Assembly (NCBI GenBank): GCA_028287105.1
Contig: JAQBQH010000275.1
Location: forward strand, 1 to 61,014
Direction: 5' to 3'
Origin: Myxococcales bacterium
GTDB lineage: Bacteria; Myxococcota_A; Polyangia; Palsa-1104
Length of the DNA stretch: 61,014 nucleotides
Below the pieces are notes generated by a model that had not been told where the DNA came from, did not search any database, and worked only from the letters and a program-made list of their open reading frames with translations. Position numbers and translations under genes: made by a program. Numbering within the stretch: the first letter of the stretch is position 1; every line of letters starts with the position of its first letter. Positions 25,670-34,634 of the stretch are shown here, piece by piece.

Positions 25670-27142
25670 ATGCCGGTCGGAAGTACGCAGATGGGAAAGA
25701 CTTTGGACAAGAATATCTTGGTCATTTCCGATCTGCACCTTGGCGAAGATTTGCGGCCTGGTGGGGCAAACGTGTCGTATTTGCGACACCTGGTGGCGCT
25801 GGAGCGCGAGCTGGAGAAGTTCCTCGTGCACTACACGGCGACCCGCCTCGGTGATCGCCCCTGGCGTCTGGTGGTCAACGGCGACATGGTCGACTTCATG
25901 TCGGTGATGATCCTCCCCGAGGACGCCCACATCCACGACGACGACGATGAGGACCGCCTCTATGGCCTCGGCTTCTCGGAGCGCCAGTCGCAGAAGAAGA
26001 TGGAGCGCGTCATCGCGCGTCATCAGGGCGTGTTCAAGCGGCTCGGCGAGTTCGTCGCTGCCGGCAACGAGCTGGTCATCGTCGTCGGCAATCACGACGT
26101 CGAGTTCCACTATCCGCAGGTCCAGCGCACGCTCGTCGAGTGGCTCTCCGGCCTGACGCTCGGCATCGGCGCCGACGACGGGGCGCGCGAGGCGTTCGCG
26201 CAGCGCATCGAGTTCTGCCCCTGGTTCTATTACAAAGAGGATCTCATCTACATCGAGCACGGGCACCAGTACGACGAGTACTGCTCGTTCGACTATCTCT
26301 TGCACCCCGTGCATCCGGTCGGGATCAATCAGGTCGGTCAGGTCAATCATCCGCCGATCAACAAGAAGAGCCGCATCGCTCTGTCGGTGGCGCACGCCGG
26401 CATGCGCTACTTCGCCAACCAGATCCCCGACTACGATCCGCACAACGCCGAGCACTGGGGCTTCTCCGATTACATGAAGTGGGCGTGGGCGCAGGGGCTG
26501 CGTGGCTGCGTGCGGCTGGCCTACTTCTACGGGCTCCTCGTGTGGCGCCTCGTCGAGCTCTGGTATTCGCTGCGCGGCGTCGAGACCGAGCGGCGGCTCC
26601 TGCATCACGAGCGCCTGCTGGCGCTGTCCGCGCACTGGAAGATGTCCGAGGAGAAGCTCCTCGCGCTCGACAAGCTGCGCCGCGAGCCGGTGACGCGGCG
26701 CTTCTGGAAGCTCCTGGCCGCGCTCTTCATCGATCGCATGCTGCTCGGCATCGCGGCGCTGGTGACCGCCGGCGTGCTCGTCGGACAGCTGCACGGGCTG
26801 TGGAAGGCGGTGGGCGCGCTCGCCACGCTGGTCGCGTTCGCGTGCATCAACCAGGCGATGAACCACGTGCGCCTCGAGTCGTCGGCGACGAAGCTGCGCG
26901 CGACGACCAGCTTGATCCAGAGCCTGGTGTGCGCGCCGCTCATCGTCTTCGGCCACTCGCACACCCCCGAGATCGTGCAGCTCAAGGGCGGCGCGACCTA
27001 CTTCAACACCGGCACGTGGGCCTCGGACGACGCCAAGCTGGCGTTCACGCACCTCATGGTGATCAGCGACGAAAACGGCGCGCCGAAGGCGGAGCTGAAG
27101 CAGTGGCGCGACGGTGCCTCGGCGCCGTATTCGCTCACCTGA
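25670..27142 (+). CDS. Calcineurin-like metallophosphoesterase with membrane insertion
   Basis: A 490-residue protein with all metal-binding blocks of the metallophosphoesterase fold: SDLHLGE (about 19), NGDMVDF, GNHDVEF, IEHGHQYD and FGHSHTPEI (about 426). Two predicted membrane helices (about residues 345-400) sit between the last two blocks, so the catalytic fold is interrupted by a membrane hairpin. The ATG at 25670 follows GGAGAG at 25655-25660; the ATG at 25691 is an alternative. A phosphodiesterase or lipid-pyrophosphate substrate (LpxH-like) is possible but not shown. Confidence 0.85.
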   Translation: MPVGSTQMGKTLDKNILVISDLHLGEDLRPGGANVSYLRHLVALERELEKFLVHYTATRLGDRPWRLVVNGDMVDFMSVMILPEDAHIHDDDDEDRLYGLGFSERQSQKKMERVIARHQGVFKRLGEFVAAGNELVIVVGNHDVEFHYPQVQRTLVEWLSGLTLGIGADDGAREAFAQRIEFCPWFYYKEDLIYIEHGHQYDEYCSFDYLLHPVHPVGINQVGQVNHPPINKKSRIALSVAHAGMRYFANQIPDYDPHNAEHWGFSDYMKWAWAQGLRGCVRLAYFYGLLVWRLVELWYSLRGVETERRLLHHERLLALSAHWKMSEEKLLALDKLRREPVTRRFWKLLAALFIDRMLLGIAALVTAGVLVGQLHGLWKAVGALATLVAFACINQAMNHVRLESSATKLRATTSLIQSLVCAPLIVFGHSHTPEIVQLKGGATYFNTGTWASDDAKLAFTHLMVISDENGAPKAELKQWRDGASAPYSLT

Positions 27143-27193
27143 GGCACCTCCTCCCATATCGACACCGCGCGGCTCGCGTGCTAACACGAGCGG

Positions 27194-27373
27194 ATGCCGA
27201 TTCACGCTGACCTGCTCGAGATCGTCCGCTGCCCGAAGTGCAAGGGCAAGGTGGCCGAGCGCGACACGAAGGCCGGGCACGGCCTGGTTTGCGACGCCTG
27301 CAAGCTGGTCTACGGCATCGTCGACGACATTCCCAACTTCCTCGTCGAGGAAGCGCGGCCGCTGGAGGCGTAG
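27194..27373 (+). CDS. Trm112 family protein
   Basis: A 59-residue protein beginning MPIHADLLEIVRCPKCKGKV, with a second CxxC (CDACK) and the closing YGIVDDIPNFLVEEARPL. This is the complete small zinc-ribbon Trm112/UPF0434 fold. Trm112 proteins activate methyltransferases in eukaryotes and archaea; bacterial members are of uncertain role. It stops two bases before the GTG of the response regulator and is probably co-transcribed with it. Confidence 0.88.
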   Translation: MPIHADLLEIVRCPKCKGKVAERDTKAGHGLVCDACKLVYGIVDDIPNFLVEEARPLEA

Positions 27374-27375
27374 CG

Positions 27376-27759
27376 GTGGCCATCGGCGACGGCAAGCATG
27401 TGTTGGTCCTCGAGGATGAGCCTGCGGTTCAGATCCTCCTGAAGAAGCAGCTGGCGGCGCACGGGTTCACCGTGACCGTCGCCGGCGACGGCCTCGACGG
27501 GCTCATGAAGCTCGAGAGCCTGAAGCCGGATCTCATCATCTGCGACGTCATGATGCCGAACCTGGACGGCATGGGCTTCGTCAAGGCGATCAAGGGGCAC
27601 GGTCACACGCAGAAGATCCCGGTGATCTTCTTGACGGCGAAGACCGACCCACGCTCGATGATCGACGGGATCAACGTCGGTGCGCGCTTCTACGTCACCA
27701 AGCCGTTTCAGATCGACGACCTTCTGGCGAAGGTCCAAAAAGCGCTCAGCGGGCGGTAG
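27376..27759 (+). CDS. Stand-alone response-regulator receiver protein
   Basis: A 127-residue CheY-like receiver with all key residues: acidic pair in VLEDEP, phospho-acceptor Asp in LIICDVMMPNLDG, Thr in FLTAKT and Lys in YVTKPF. There is no output domain, so it must act by binding a partner. No histidine kinase is nearby. GTG at 27376 is used because it directly precedes the receiver fold. Its stop abuts the stop of the convergent PilZ gene. Confidence 0.88.
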   Translation: MAIGDGKHVLVLEDEPAVQILLKKQLAAHGFTVTVAGDGLDGLMKLESLKPDLIICDVMMPNLDGMGFVKAIKGHGHTQKIPVIFLTAKTDPRSMIDGINVGARFYVTKPFQIDDLLAKVQKALSGR

Positions 27760-28101
27760 CTACAGGTAGCGCAGCGCGCGGATGATGCGCGCGTGGTCGA
27801 GCGGCGTGAGCGAGAGGAAGCGGATGCCGGTGGTCTGGTAGCTGCCCGCGGCGCGCTCGAAGACCACGGCGCCTTGCACGCGGACGAGGTCGCCACCGTC
27901 GGGAAGCTCGAACGCCAGCGTCACCGGCGTGCGCGGTAGATACGAGCGCCCCGGTGGCCGCTTGAGCTCGATGCCGGTCGGCCCCAGGTTCTGCGACAGC
28001 GCCAGCTGAACCTCGGCGCCGACGTGTTGCCGTACCGCTGCGACGAAGGGCGCGCGCTCCCCTAGCCTACGTTCGACGGGCGCTCTGCGTCGGTCATGCA
28101 T
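27760..28101 (-). CDS. PilZ-domain protein (divergent)
   Basis: A 113-residue single PilZ-type domain. The N-terminal arginine cluster (RRRAPVERRLGER) and the NLGPTGIEL strand correspond to the RxxxR and (D/N)xSxxG c-di-GMP motifs, but the Ser is replaced, so binding is uncertain. It is convergent and end-to-end with the receiver gene, without any intergenic base. Confidence 0.7.
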   Translation of the reverse strand: MHDRRRAPVERRLGERAPFVAAVRQHVGAEVQLALSQNLGPTGIELKRPPGRSYLPRTPVTLAFELPDGGDLVRVQGAVVFERAAGSYQTTGIRFLSLTPLDHARIIRALRYL

Positions 28102-28140
28102 GAGCCCATTTTCGCGCGTGCGAAAACGTTGAGCAAATTA

Positions 28141-29607
28141 TTAACCTTCGAGAACGGCGCCTTTGACGAGATCGCGCTTGCGCTCGGTCTGCAGGACCAG
28201 CCGCGCCGCGGCCCAGCCGGCGGCCAGCTCACCCTCGACGCCGAGGCCTGGCAGGACCTGCTGCGAGGCGAGCAGGAGGTGCTTGATCCCCGTCGCGTGG
28301 GGCAGGCCGCAAAAGCCGAGCGGCCGATCCTTCGGCATGTGCCAGATCGGCTCCATCGCCATCGGTGGCGGCGCGCTGCCCCGTTCGCTGTCGACGCCCT
28401 CGGGGGCCACGCCGTCGTGGGGCGAATGCACCAGCAGAAGGTGGCGGTCGACGAACGGCAGCAGCCGATCGAGGTGCTGGCGCAGCCCGCGCCGCAGCGT
28501 CGCCAGGCCCGCCGGCGACGGATCGGTCGCGAGCGCCTCGATGCTGAGGACCGCGTGCTGCCCGTAGCCGTCGGCGAGATGCAGCATGAGCGCGTTGGCG
28601 CCGGTGAGCGGCTGCGCCAGATCGCCGACGGCAAAGGCCAGCCGCGCCAGGGCGTCGGGCAGGGCGTCGAGCGGCGCGACGAGGTGCAGCAGATAGCGCC
28701 ACGCCGACGGCGCGATGTGGCCCGACTCGACCAGCCGCTTGGGCGGCTTCTCGCCACCCTCGGTGACGAGCTGGGCGACCTTGTCCGCGCCGATGCCGCA
28801 CAGGACGTGAGAGCAGCCGATGAGCTCCGAGCGGCCGTCGAACTGCACCCCGGTCACCTTGCCGCGCTTGGTCATGATGGCGTTGGGCACGAGGTCGGGG
28901 CGCACCTCGCCCGAGTGCGTCTTCAGGCGATCGAGGAGCAGGTTGCGCAGCCCCTCCTTGCCGCCGTCGAGGCGGAAGGTTCCGCGACGGTGGAGCTCGC
29001 CGAGCCGCCCGATGCTGACGGCGCCGACCTCGTCGAAGGCGGCGCCGAAGACGGCCGGCAGCGTGAAGGCTGCGCGCAGTGGATGGCCGTCGCCGAGCGC
29101 GGCGAGCGGATCCTCATCGTCCTCGGGCAGCCGCGCCGCCACGCGATTGGCGTCGCGCCGATCCCAGAAGCCGTCGGGCGGCAGGATCAGCTCCTGCGAC
29201 AGGATGCCTTCGACGGCGGCCGACACTTCGGCAACACGCGCGGCCGCGGTCTCGAAGTTGGCGGCGGCCTCGGGCATCTCGCGCGCCAGCTCGCGCGCGA
29301 GGTCGTCGCCGATGTCGATGCGATGGTCGGGGAGCAGCAGCTGGTACGCGGGGCGGTTGGGCTCGAGCCGCCGACGCAGGAGCTGCACCAGGTTCAGCTC
29401 GCCGACGATGCGCTTGAGCGTCGGCGCCTCGACTCCGACGAAGGCCAGCGGCGCGCGCGGAAGCGTGTAGGGACCGAGGGTGTAACGCTCCTCGACCGGG
29501 ACGCCGGCCATGAGCACACGAAAGCCGCGATGGGCGAGCACCGCGCCGCCGACCGTCGCTGCGAGGTCGTTCCCGAGAACGACGACGTCGTAAAAGCTGG
29601 TCGACAC
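28141..29607 (-). CDS. FAD-dependent oxidoreductase, phytoene-desaturase-like
   Basis: A 488-residue protein in the amine oxidase/phytoene desaturase superfamily. It starts with a nucleotide-binding beta-alpha-beta unit (FYDVVVLGNDLAATVGGAVL) and ends with GLPHATGIKHLLLASQQVLPGLGVEGELAAGWAAA, matching the C-terminal FAD-contacting region. The canonical GxGxxG is altered to GNDLAA. GTG 29607 is taken as the start; residues upstream look like a shadow. Function and substrate are unknown. Confidence 0.68.
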   Translation of the reverse strand: MSTSFYDVVVLGNDLAATVGGAVLAHRGFRVLMAGVPVEERYTLGPYTLPRAPLAFVGVEAPTLKRIVGELNLVQLLRRRLEPNRPAYQLLLPDHRIDIGDDLARELAREMPEAAANFETAAARVAEVSAAVEGILSQELILPPDGFWDRRDANRVAARLPEDDEDPLAALGDGHPLRAAFTLPAVFGAAFDEVGAVSIGRLGELHRRGTFRLDGGKEGLRNLLLDRLKTHSGEVRPDLVPNAIMTKRGKVTGVQFDGRSELIGCSHVLCGIGADKVAQLVTEGGEKPPKRLVESGHIAPSAWRYLLHLVAPLDALPDALARLAFAVGDLAQPLTGANALMLHLADGYGQHAVLSIEALATDPSPAGLATLRRGLRQHLDRLLPFVDRHLLLVHSPHDGVAPEGVDSERGSAPPPMAMEPIWHMPKDRPLGFCGLPHATGIKHLLLASQQVLPGLGVEGELAAGWAAARLVLQTERKRDLVKGAVLEG

Positions 29608-29648
29608 GTCGCCGAGCCTAGCACACGCGATGGGTGTACAATGTGGCA

Positions 29649-30086
29649 ATGCGAACCTTGCGTGCATGCCTCGCCGTCGCCGCGTTGTGGAGCGCGGGCG
29701 GCTGTCTGGGCGACGGTGGAACCGTCATGCTCACGGTGGATGAGCCGATGACTTTGTCGCCGACCATCACCAGGTTCAACGCCACCAACGGAACGGTGAA
29801 CAAGGACTCGCTCGGCGAGAACCACTTCACGGCGACGTCGGGCGACGGCACCTTCACGATGCTGATCATCGGCGACCTGACCGCCGGGTCGATGAACGAC
29901 CTCGCCAACGAGCACAACTTCCTCAGCATCGACATCACGGGGGCGGGCTGGTCGTCGAACGGCGGCACCATCGCCATCGACGGCGTCAATCCCACGCGCG
30001 TCCGCTTCCTGGCGGTGCCGATGCTGCACGGCTCGGGGAGCGCCAAGGGCGGCTTCGTCCTCAACGGCTCCGGCACGTTCAAGTAG
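29649..30086 (+). CDS. Hypothetical lipoprotein
   Basis: A 145-residue lipoprotein (signal ending SAGGC) with a beta-rich, Gly/Asn/Thr-rich mature part (TVMLTVDEPMTLSPTI, GSGSAKGGFVLNGSGTF). No family is recognised. The ATG at 29649 is chosen because it begins the signal peptide (MRTLRACLAVAALW). It is divergent from the FAD enzyme, with 41 bp between starts. Confidence 0.6.
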   Translation: MRTLRACLAVAALWSAGGCLGDGGTVMLTVDEPMTLSPTITRFNATNGTVNKDSLGENHFTATSGDGTFTMLIIGDLTAGSMNDLANEHNFLSIDITGAGWSSNGGTIAIDGVNPTRVRFLAVPMLHGSGSAKGGFVLNGSGTFK

Positions 30087-30091
30087 TTTCG

Positions 30092-30616
30092 CTAGCCGCT
30101 CTTTTCGCTGACGATCGGCAGGCCGCGCCGCCTGAGGCGCGTGGTGAAGTGGCCCTCGCCGGGGCGCAGGCCGTCGACGCCATGGATCTCGGTCACGCCG
30201 CACGAGGGGCTGCGCTCCTTGAGCAGCGCCGAGACCGCGCCGGCCTCGTGGGCGAACAGGTCCGCGAGGCGCATGCCGGCCTCGAACTCGGGCGTGACGT
30301 CGCGGCCGCGCGCGTCGGTGGCGAACTTGTTGTCCGCCGAGAGCGTGATGGCGGGGCGCGGGACGCCGAGGCGTGCCAGCACCTCGGGGCACAGCGGCAG
30401 GATCTCGGCGTCGGCAGGGACGGCGCGACTGACGGCGGCGTCGTCGCGCTTGTCGCCGCCGTCGTAGCGGCAGCGCACGCCGAGCAGGCACGCCGAGACG
30501 ATGACGACGGGCTTGCCGGCCGCCTTGATGCGCGCGATCTCGGCGCGCGCGGCTTCGGTGTCGGCGCCGTGGAGGAGCTGATAGCGCTGCGTCAGCTCGC
30601 CGATGACCGCGCTCAT
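30092..30616 (-). CDS. DUF523 family protein
   Basis: A 174-residue protein carrying the DUF523 signatures SACLLGVRCRYDG, LPLCPEVLARLGVPRP and RSPSCGVTEIHG, with the conserved Cys residues that may bind a metal or cluster. The function of the family is unknown. Its start overlaps the purN stop by 4 bp, so it is translationally coupled to purine biosynthesis genes. Confidence 0.88.
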   Translation of the reverse strand: MSAVIGELTQRYQLLHGADTEAARAEIARIKAAGKPVVIVSACLLGVRCRYDGGDKRDDAAVSRAVPADAEILPLCPEVLARLGVPRPAITLSADNKFATDARGRDVTPEFEAGMRLADLFAHEAGAVSALLKERSPSCGVTEIHGVDGLRPGEGHFTTRLRRRGLPIVSEKSG

Positions 30617-31218
30617 GGGCGCACCGTCACGCGGCGGCCGTCTACCGTCACGCGCCCGTCGGCGAGGGCGCGGATGGCGGCGGGGTAGAGGCGGTGCTCC
30701 TCGACGAGGATGCGCGCGGTCAGCGCCGCCTCGTCGTCGCCGTCGAGCACCGGCACCGCCGCCTGCATGATGATCGGGCCGGTGTCGCAGCCCTCGTCGA
30801 CGAAGTGGACGCTGCAGCCGGTGATGCGCGCGCCGTACTCGAGCGCCTGTTTCTGCGCGTGGATGCCGGGAAACGCCGGCAAGAGCGCCGGATGGACATT
30901 GATGACCCGCTGCGGGAACGCCTGCAGAAAGGCCGGCGTGACGATGCGCATGAAGCCGGCCAGCGCCACCAGCTCGACGCCCTGTGCCCGCAGCGTCGCC
31001 ACCAGCGCCTCGTCGAAGGCCTGCCGCGACGGAAACTGCCTGTGTGGCAGCACGGCGGTCGCCACGCCGGCGGCTTCGGCACGCTCGAGCGCGCGCACGC
31101 CGGCGACGTTGGAGACGACCACGACCACGCGCGCCTGGCCGAGCTGACCGCGCGCGCCGGCGTCGAGGATCGCCTGGAGATTGGTCCCCGACCCGCTCAC
31201 GAGGACGCCGACGTTCAT
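30613..31218 (-). CDS. purN: Phosphoribosylglycinamide formyltransferase (PurN)
   Basis: A 201-residue GAR transformylase. MNVGVLVSGSGTNLQAIL opens the fold; the active-site Asn/His lie in INVHPALLPAFPG and the catalytic Asp in CDTGPIIM. It converts GAR to FGAR with 10-formyl-THF in purine synthesis. It follows purM by 19 bp and is coupled to the DUF523 gene. Confidence 0.95.
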   Translation of the reverse strand: MNVGVLVSGSGTNLQAILDAGARGQLGQARVVVVVSNVAGVRALERAEAAGVATAVLPHRQFPSRQAFDEALVATLRAQGVELVALAGFMRIVTPAFLQAFPQRVINVHPALLPAFPGIHAQKQALEYGARITGCSVHFVDEGCDTGPIIMQAAVPVLDGDDEAALTARILVEEHRLYPAAIRALADGRVTVDGRRVTVRP

Positions 31219-31237
31219 CGGCGCACCGCCCGCGCGC

Positions 31238-32251
31238 TCACAGGAACTCGACGCGCGCTTCACCGTCGCCGGCGACGATGTCTCCGACGACGAAGGCGCG
31301 CTCGCCTGCGCTCTCGATGGCCGCGCGAATCGCCTCAGCCTCGGCGCGCGGAACCACCACGACCAGGCCGAGGCCACAGTTGAACGTGCGTCGCATCTCG
31401 CCGCGCGACACGCCGGCCGCGGCGATGCGAGCGAACACCTCGGGCGTCGGCCAGCGCCGCTCGTCGAGTCGCATGATCAGCCCGTCGCGCAGCACGCGCG
31501 GCGGATTGTCGACCAGGCCGCCGCCGGTGATGTGCGCGAAGCCCCTGACGTCGCCGGCCGCCAGCGCCGCGCGGACCGCTTTGACGTAGATGCGCGTCGG
31601 CTCGAGCAAGAGACCCGCGTTCGACTCCAGCGGTAACACCTGTCGCGCCAGCGAGTAGCCGTTCGAGTGCAGCCCGCTCGAGGCGACGCCGAGCACCAGA
31701 TCGCCCGGCTCGATGCGCGCGCCGTCGAGGATCTTATTGCGCTCGACGATGCCGACCGCGAAGCCGGCCAGGTCGTACTCGCCGTCGGCGTACATCCCGG
31801 GCAGCTCGGCCGTCTCGCCGCCGATGAGCGCGCAGCCCGCCTGGCGGCAGCCGTCGGCGATGCCGCGCACGACGGCCTCGGCGACGTCGAGCTCCAGCTT
31901 GCCCGACGCGAAGTAATCGAGGAAGAAGAGCGGCTCGGCGCCGGAGACGGCGACATCGTTGACGCACATGGCGACGAGATCGATGCCGATGGTGTCGTGC
32001 TTGCCGGTGGCGAACGCTACCTTGAGCTTGGTGCCGACGCCGTCGGTGCCCGAGACGAGCACGGGATCGGTGAAGCCGCGCGGCACCGCGAAGAGGCCGC
32101 CGAAGCCGCCCAGATCGCCGATGACCTCGGGTCGGAAGGTCCGCCGCACGTGCGGCTTGATGCGCTCGACCAGCGCGTCGCCGGCGTCGATGTCGACCCC
32201 CGCCTCGCGGTAGGTGAGCGGTCGGGTGTCGTCGTCGTTCTTGCGCGGCAT
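31238..32251 (-). CDS. purM: Phosphoribosylformylglycinamidine cyclo-ligase (PurM)
   Basis: A 337-residue AIR synthetase of full length. Visible blocks are [20 protein letters not shown], the GGFGGLF segment, [27 protein letters not shown] and GLHSNGYSL. It converts FGAM to AIR with ATP in the cytoplasm. First gene of the purM-purN-DUF523 operon. Confidence 0.96.
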   Translation of the reverse strand: MPRKNDDDTRPLTYREAGVDIDAGDALVERIKPHVRRTFRPEVIGDLGGFGGLFAVPRGFTDPVLVSGTDGVGTKLKVAFATGKHDTIGIDLVAMCVNDVAVSGAEPLFFLDYFASGKLELDVAEAVVRGIADGCRQAGCALIGGETAELPGMYADGEYDLAGFAVGIVERNKILDGARIEPGDLVLGVASSGLHSNGYSLARQVLPLESNAGLLLEPTRIYVKAVRAALAAGDVRGFAHITGGGLVDNPPRVLRDGLIMRLDERRWPTPEVFARIAAAGVSRGEMRRTFNCGLGLVVVVPRAEAEAIRAAIESAGERAFVVGDIVAGDGEARVEFL

Positions 32252-32273
32252 GCGCGGCCGAAGCTAGCGCGCG

Positions 32274-32789
32274 TCAGGGCATCGAGGCAAGCCGAAGCGC
32301 GTCCTCGAAGGCATAGATCATGTCGTGATTGGTCGCGAGCAGCCAGATCGTCGACGGCTGCGGCATCCGGTGCGCGCGCAGCTCGTCGACCATCGCGCGC
32401 GCCGCTTCGTCGTACGGCACCTGGCCAGTGCCGGTGCCCATGCCGGGGAAGGCGATGGTCTCGTAGCTGTTGCGGCCGGCTGCGAGCAGCGCCGCGCGAG
32501 TCGCGCGTCGCACGTTCTCGACTCCGATCTTCATTCCAGGCTCTTCCATCGTCGGAGCGTGGATGACCGCTTTACACCAGAGCTGACCGGCGCCCGTGAT
32601 CACCGCGGCGCCGACAGCGATGGGCGCGCAGGATCTGGCTTCGACTTCGATCTCGTCGCCGCCTTCGACCTTGATCGTCCGCGCCGCCCCGTTCTCCATG
32701 ATCCCCAACGAATTCGCTGGATTCACAATGGCGTCAACGGTCAGCTGCGTGATGTCGCCGAGCGCGACATGGATGACCATGCGCTGCAT
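32274..32789 (-). CDS. Macro-domain protein
   Basis: A 171-residue single macro domain. The ADP-ribose-binding motifs are GDITQLTVDAIVNPANS at the N-terminus and the phosphate loop IAFPGMGTGTGQVP. Such proteins bind or hydrolyse ADP-ribose derivatives in the cytoplasm. The usual GGxxxA stretch is changed (MENGAARTI), as in macro subfamilies acting on other ligands. It ends 22 bp before purM begins, on the same strand, so read-through into the purine genes is possible. Confidence 0.85.
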   Translation of the reverse strand: MQRMVIHVALGDITQLTVDAIVNPANSLGIMENGAARTIKVEGGDEIEVEARSCAPIAVGAAVITGAGQLWCKAVIHAPTMEEPGMKIGVENVRRATRAALLAAGRNSYETIAFPGMGTGTGQVPYDEAARAMVDELRAHRMPQPSTIWLLATNHDMIYAFEDALRLASMP

Positions 32790-32841
32790 CTTCGCATTTG
32801 CCCTGGAAACGTCAAGATTTCAGCTAATATCCGCGCACATC

Positions 32842-34047
32842 ATGACGTGGTTTTTTGTCGCGGTCGGCGGCATCGTCTTTCTGGCGCTGGCCAGCTACGT
32901 CAGCTTTCTTGCCGCCCGCTACTTCTTCGTTGCCCGCTTTCCCGATGAGATTCAATATGGTACGGCCGCTGATGGGTGGCGGATCGCGGTCCTGCGCTAT
33001 CGGCCGGCCGAGCCGTCGGGGCGCCCGCCGGTCCTGCTCGTCCACGGCGTCGCCGCCAATCGCTACAACCTCGATTTAACCGAGGAAATTTCGCTGGCGC
33101 GCCACCTCTGCGGGCGCGGCTTCGACGTCTGGGTCCTCGAGCTGCGTGGCCGCGGCCTGTCGCTCCGGCCGCGGCTGTTCTCCGGGCTGCGCTACGACTG
33201 GTCCTTCGACGACTATGCCGAGCGCGACCTGCCGTGCGCAGCCGACGTCATCATGCGCGCGACCGGCGCCGCCAAGCTGCACCTGGTCGGCTTCTCGACG
33301 GGGGCGCTGGCCGCCTACGCGTGGCTGTCCGATCCGCACCGCAAGGTCGAGGTCGCGTCGCTGGTGTCGATCGGCGGGGCGGCCTCCTTCAAGCGCCTGG
33401 GCAAGCGGCTGTCGGGGCGCATCATCCGCAGCATCCGCTTTCTGCGCCATCGCTGGCTGATGCGCGTCCTGGCGCCCATCTCCGGCTACTGGCACCCGTC
33501 GCCGCTCCAGATCATCCACAACCCCGGCAACCTCGACGGCGCGATTCAGCGACGGGCGATGGTCAACATGATCGCCAACTTTTCGCGCAACGAGCTGCTC
33601 CAGTACAGCGACTGGATCATGCACGACGTCTTCCGCTCGATCGACCAGCGCCGCGACTACCGCGCGGAGCTATCGCGCATCCTCGTGCCGGCGCTGTTCC
33701 TGGCCGGTCCGCGCGACGCGCTCGCACCGCCCGATGCGGTCAAGGAGACCTACGACGCGGTCGGTAGTCGCGACAAGAAGTTCGTGCTGCTGTCGCGGGC
33801 GCAGGGGCAGCGCGTCAACTATGGTCACTTCGATCTGGTGATCGGCCGCGAGGCGCCGGCCGAGGTGTTCCCGGTGATCAGCGGCTGGCTGGAATCAGTG
33901 CAGCCCGGCACCGACGGCAAAGAACATCCCGAACAGCAGCGAGAACACCACGAACCAAACGGCGACGGTGGCCAGGACCGTGATGGCCAGGGCGGCGAGG
34001 ATGTGGCCGGCGGCCTTGTTCTCCGGCGTGCCCATCAAGATGGGTAG
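32842..34047 (+). CDS. Membrane-anchored alpha/beta hydrolase with overlapping tail
   Basis: A 401-residue protein. An N-terminal transmembrane helix (VAVGGIVFLALASYVSFLAA) precedes an alpha/beta hydrolase with HGVAANRYN, nucleophile GFSTGAL, acid in AGPRDALA and His in YGHFDLV. It resembles lipase/esterase-like hydrolases of unknown substrate. The conserved fold ends near residue 352. The last 50 residues are polar low complexity and lie antisense to the end of the convergent Yip1 gene, a 153-bp overlap that suggests a lost stop codon. Confidence 0.8.
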   Translation: MTWFFVAVGGIVFLALASYVSFLAARYFFVARFPDEIQYGTAADGWRIAVLRYRPAEPSGRPPVLLVHGVAANRYNLDLTEEISLARHLCGRGFDVWVLELRGRGLSLRPRLFSGLRYDWSFDDYAERDLPCAADVIMRATGAAKLHLVGFSTGALAAYAWLSDPHRKVEVASLVSIGGAASFKRLGKRLSGRIIRSIRFLRHRWLMRVLAPISGYWHPSPLQIIHNPGNLDGAIQRRAMVNMIANFSRNELLQYSDWIMHDVFRSIDQRRDYRAELSRILVPALFLAGPRDALAPPDAVKETYDAVGSRDKKFVLLSRAQGQRVNYGHFDLVIGREAPAEVFPVISGWLESVQPGTDGKEHPEQQREHHEPNGDGGQDRDGQGGEDVAGGLVLRRAHQDG

Positions 34048-34545
34048 CGCCCAGATGCCGACCATGACCGCGTAGACCAGCGCGGCCAAACGGCCGATGT
34101 TGGTCAGCCAGCCGAGGTAGGGCACCGAGCGCAGGATGCCGAGCACGCCGGCGATCCAGAACGGGGTCGCCGAGTAGGCCGCGACCTTGAGGGCGCCGCT
34201 CATGTCCTTGCGCGCGCCGAACGAGCCCGACAGCGCGTCGAGGACGAAGGCGTAGAACCACCACACGCCGACACCCATGCCGACCGAGAGCACCGCGCCG
34301 ATGAGCGCCTGCACCGGCGCGCGCGTGAAGCCGCCGCCGATCTTCATGCCGAAGACCACCTGCGGCTGCATGTAGACGCCGATGACGCCGGCGGACAGGA
34401 AGTCTGCAAGCGCGCCCACCGCAAGGAGAACAACCACATAAGGGAGAAGTGACTTGAAGTCTCCCGGCTCGGCGATCGTCTTGGGAAGCTCTTGCTTGGG
34501 GCTGAGGAGGATGCCGCGAACCCGGGAGATCAGCGCCTCTTGCAT
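33895..34545 (-). CDS. Yip1-domain membrane protein
   Basis: A 216-residue protein with about five transmembrane helices and the Yip1 pattern: a short soluble N-terminus (ISRVRGILLSPKQELPKTI), a first helix SLLPYVVVLLAVGALADFL, then AAYSATPFWIAGVLGIL. Bacterial Yip1 proteins have no defined role. AAGGAG lies 7 nt before the ATG. It sits downstream of cdnL, separated by a hairpin terminator. Confidence 0.8.
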   Translation of the reverse strand: MQEALISRVRGILLSPKQELPKTIAEPGDFKSLLPYVVVLLAVGALADFLSAGVIGVYMQPQVVFGMKIGGGFTRAPVQALIGAVLSVGMGVGVWWFYAFVLDALSGSFGARKDMSGALKVAAYSATPFWIAGVLGILRSVPYLGWLTNIGRLAALVYAVMVGIWALPILMGTPENKAAGHILAALAITVLATVAVWFVVFSLLFGMFFAVGAGLH

Positions 34546-34575
34546 CGGAGCACTCCTTCGGCGCTCACGATACCA

Positions 34576-34611
34576 TAAAACGAAAGAGGCGGACCCGCAG
34601 GCCCGCCTCTT
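34576..34611 (-). terminator. Rho-independent terminator of cdnL
   Basis: On the minus strand a 9-bp perfect stem (AAGAGGCGG / CCGCCTCTT, 34603-34611 with 34584-34592) with a 10-nt loop is followed by a T-rich run (TTTCGTTTTA). It lies between the cdnL stop and the Yip1 start and should end the cdnL transcript. Confidence 0.82.
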
Positions 34612-34634
34612 GAATACTTACCTACAGTTGAAGC

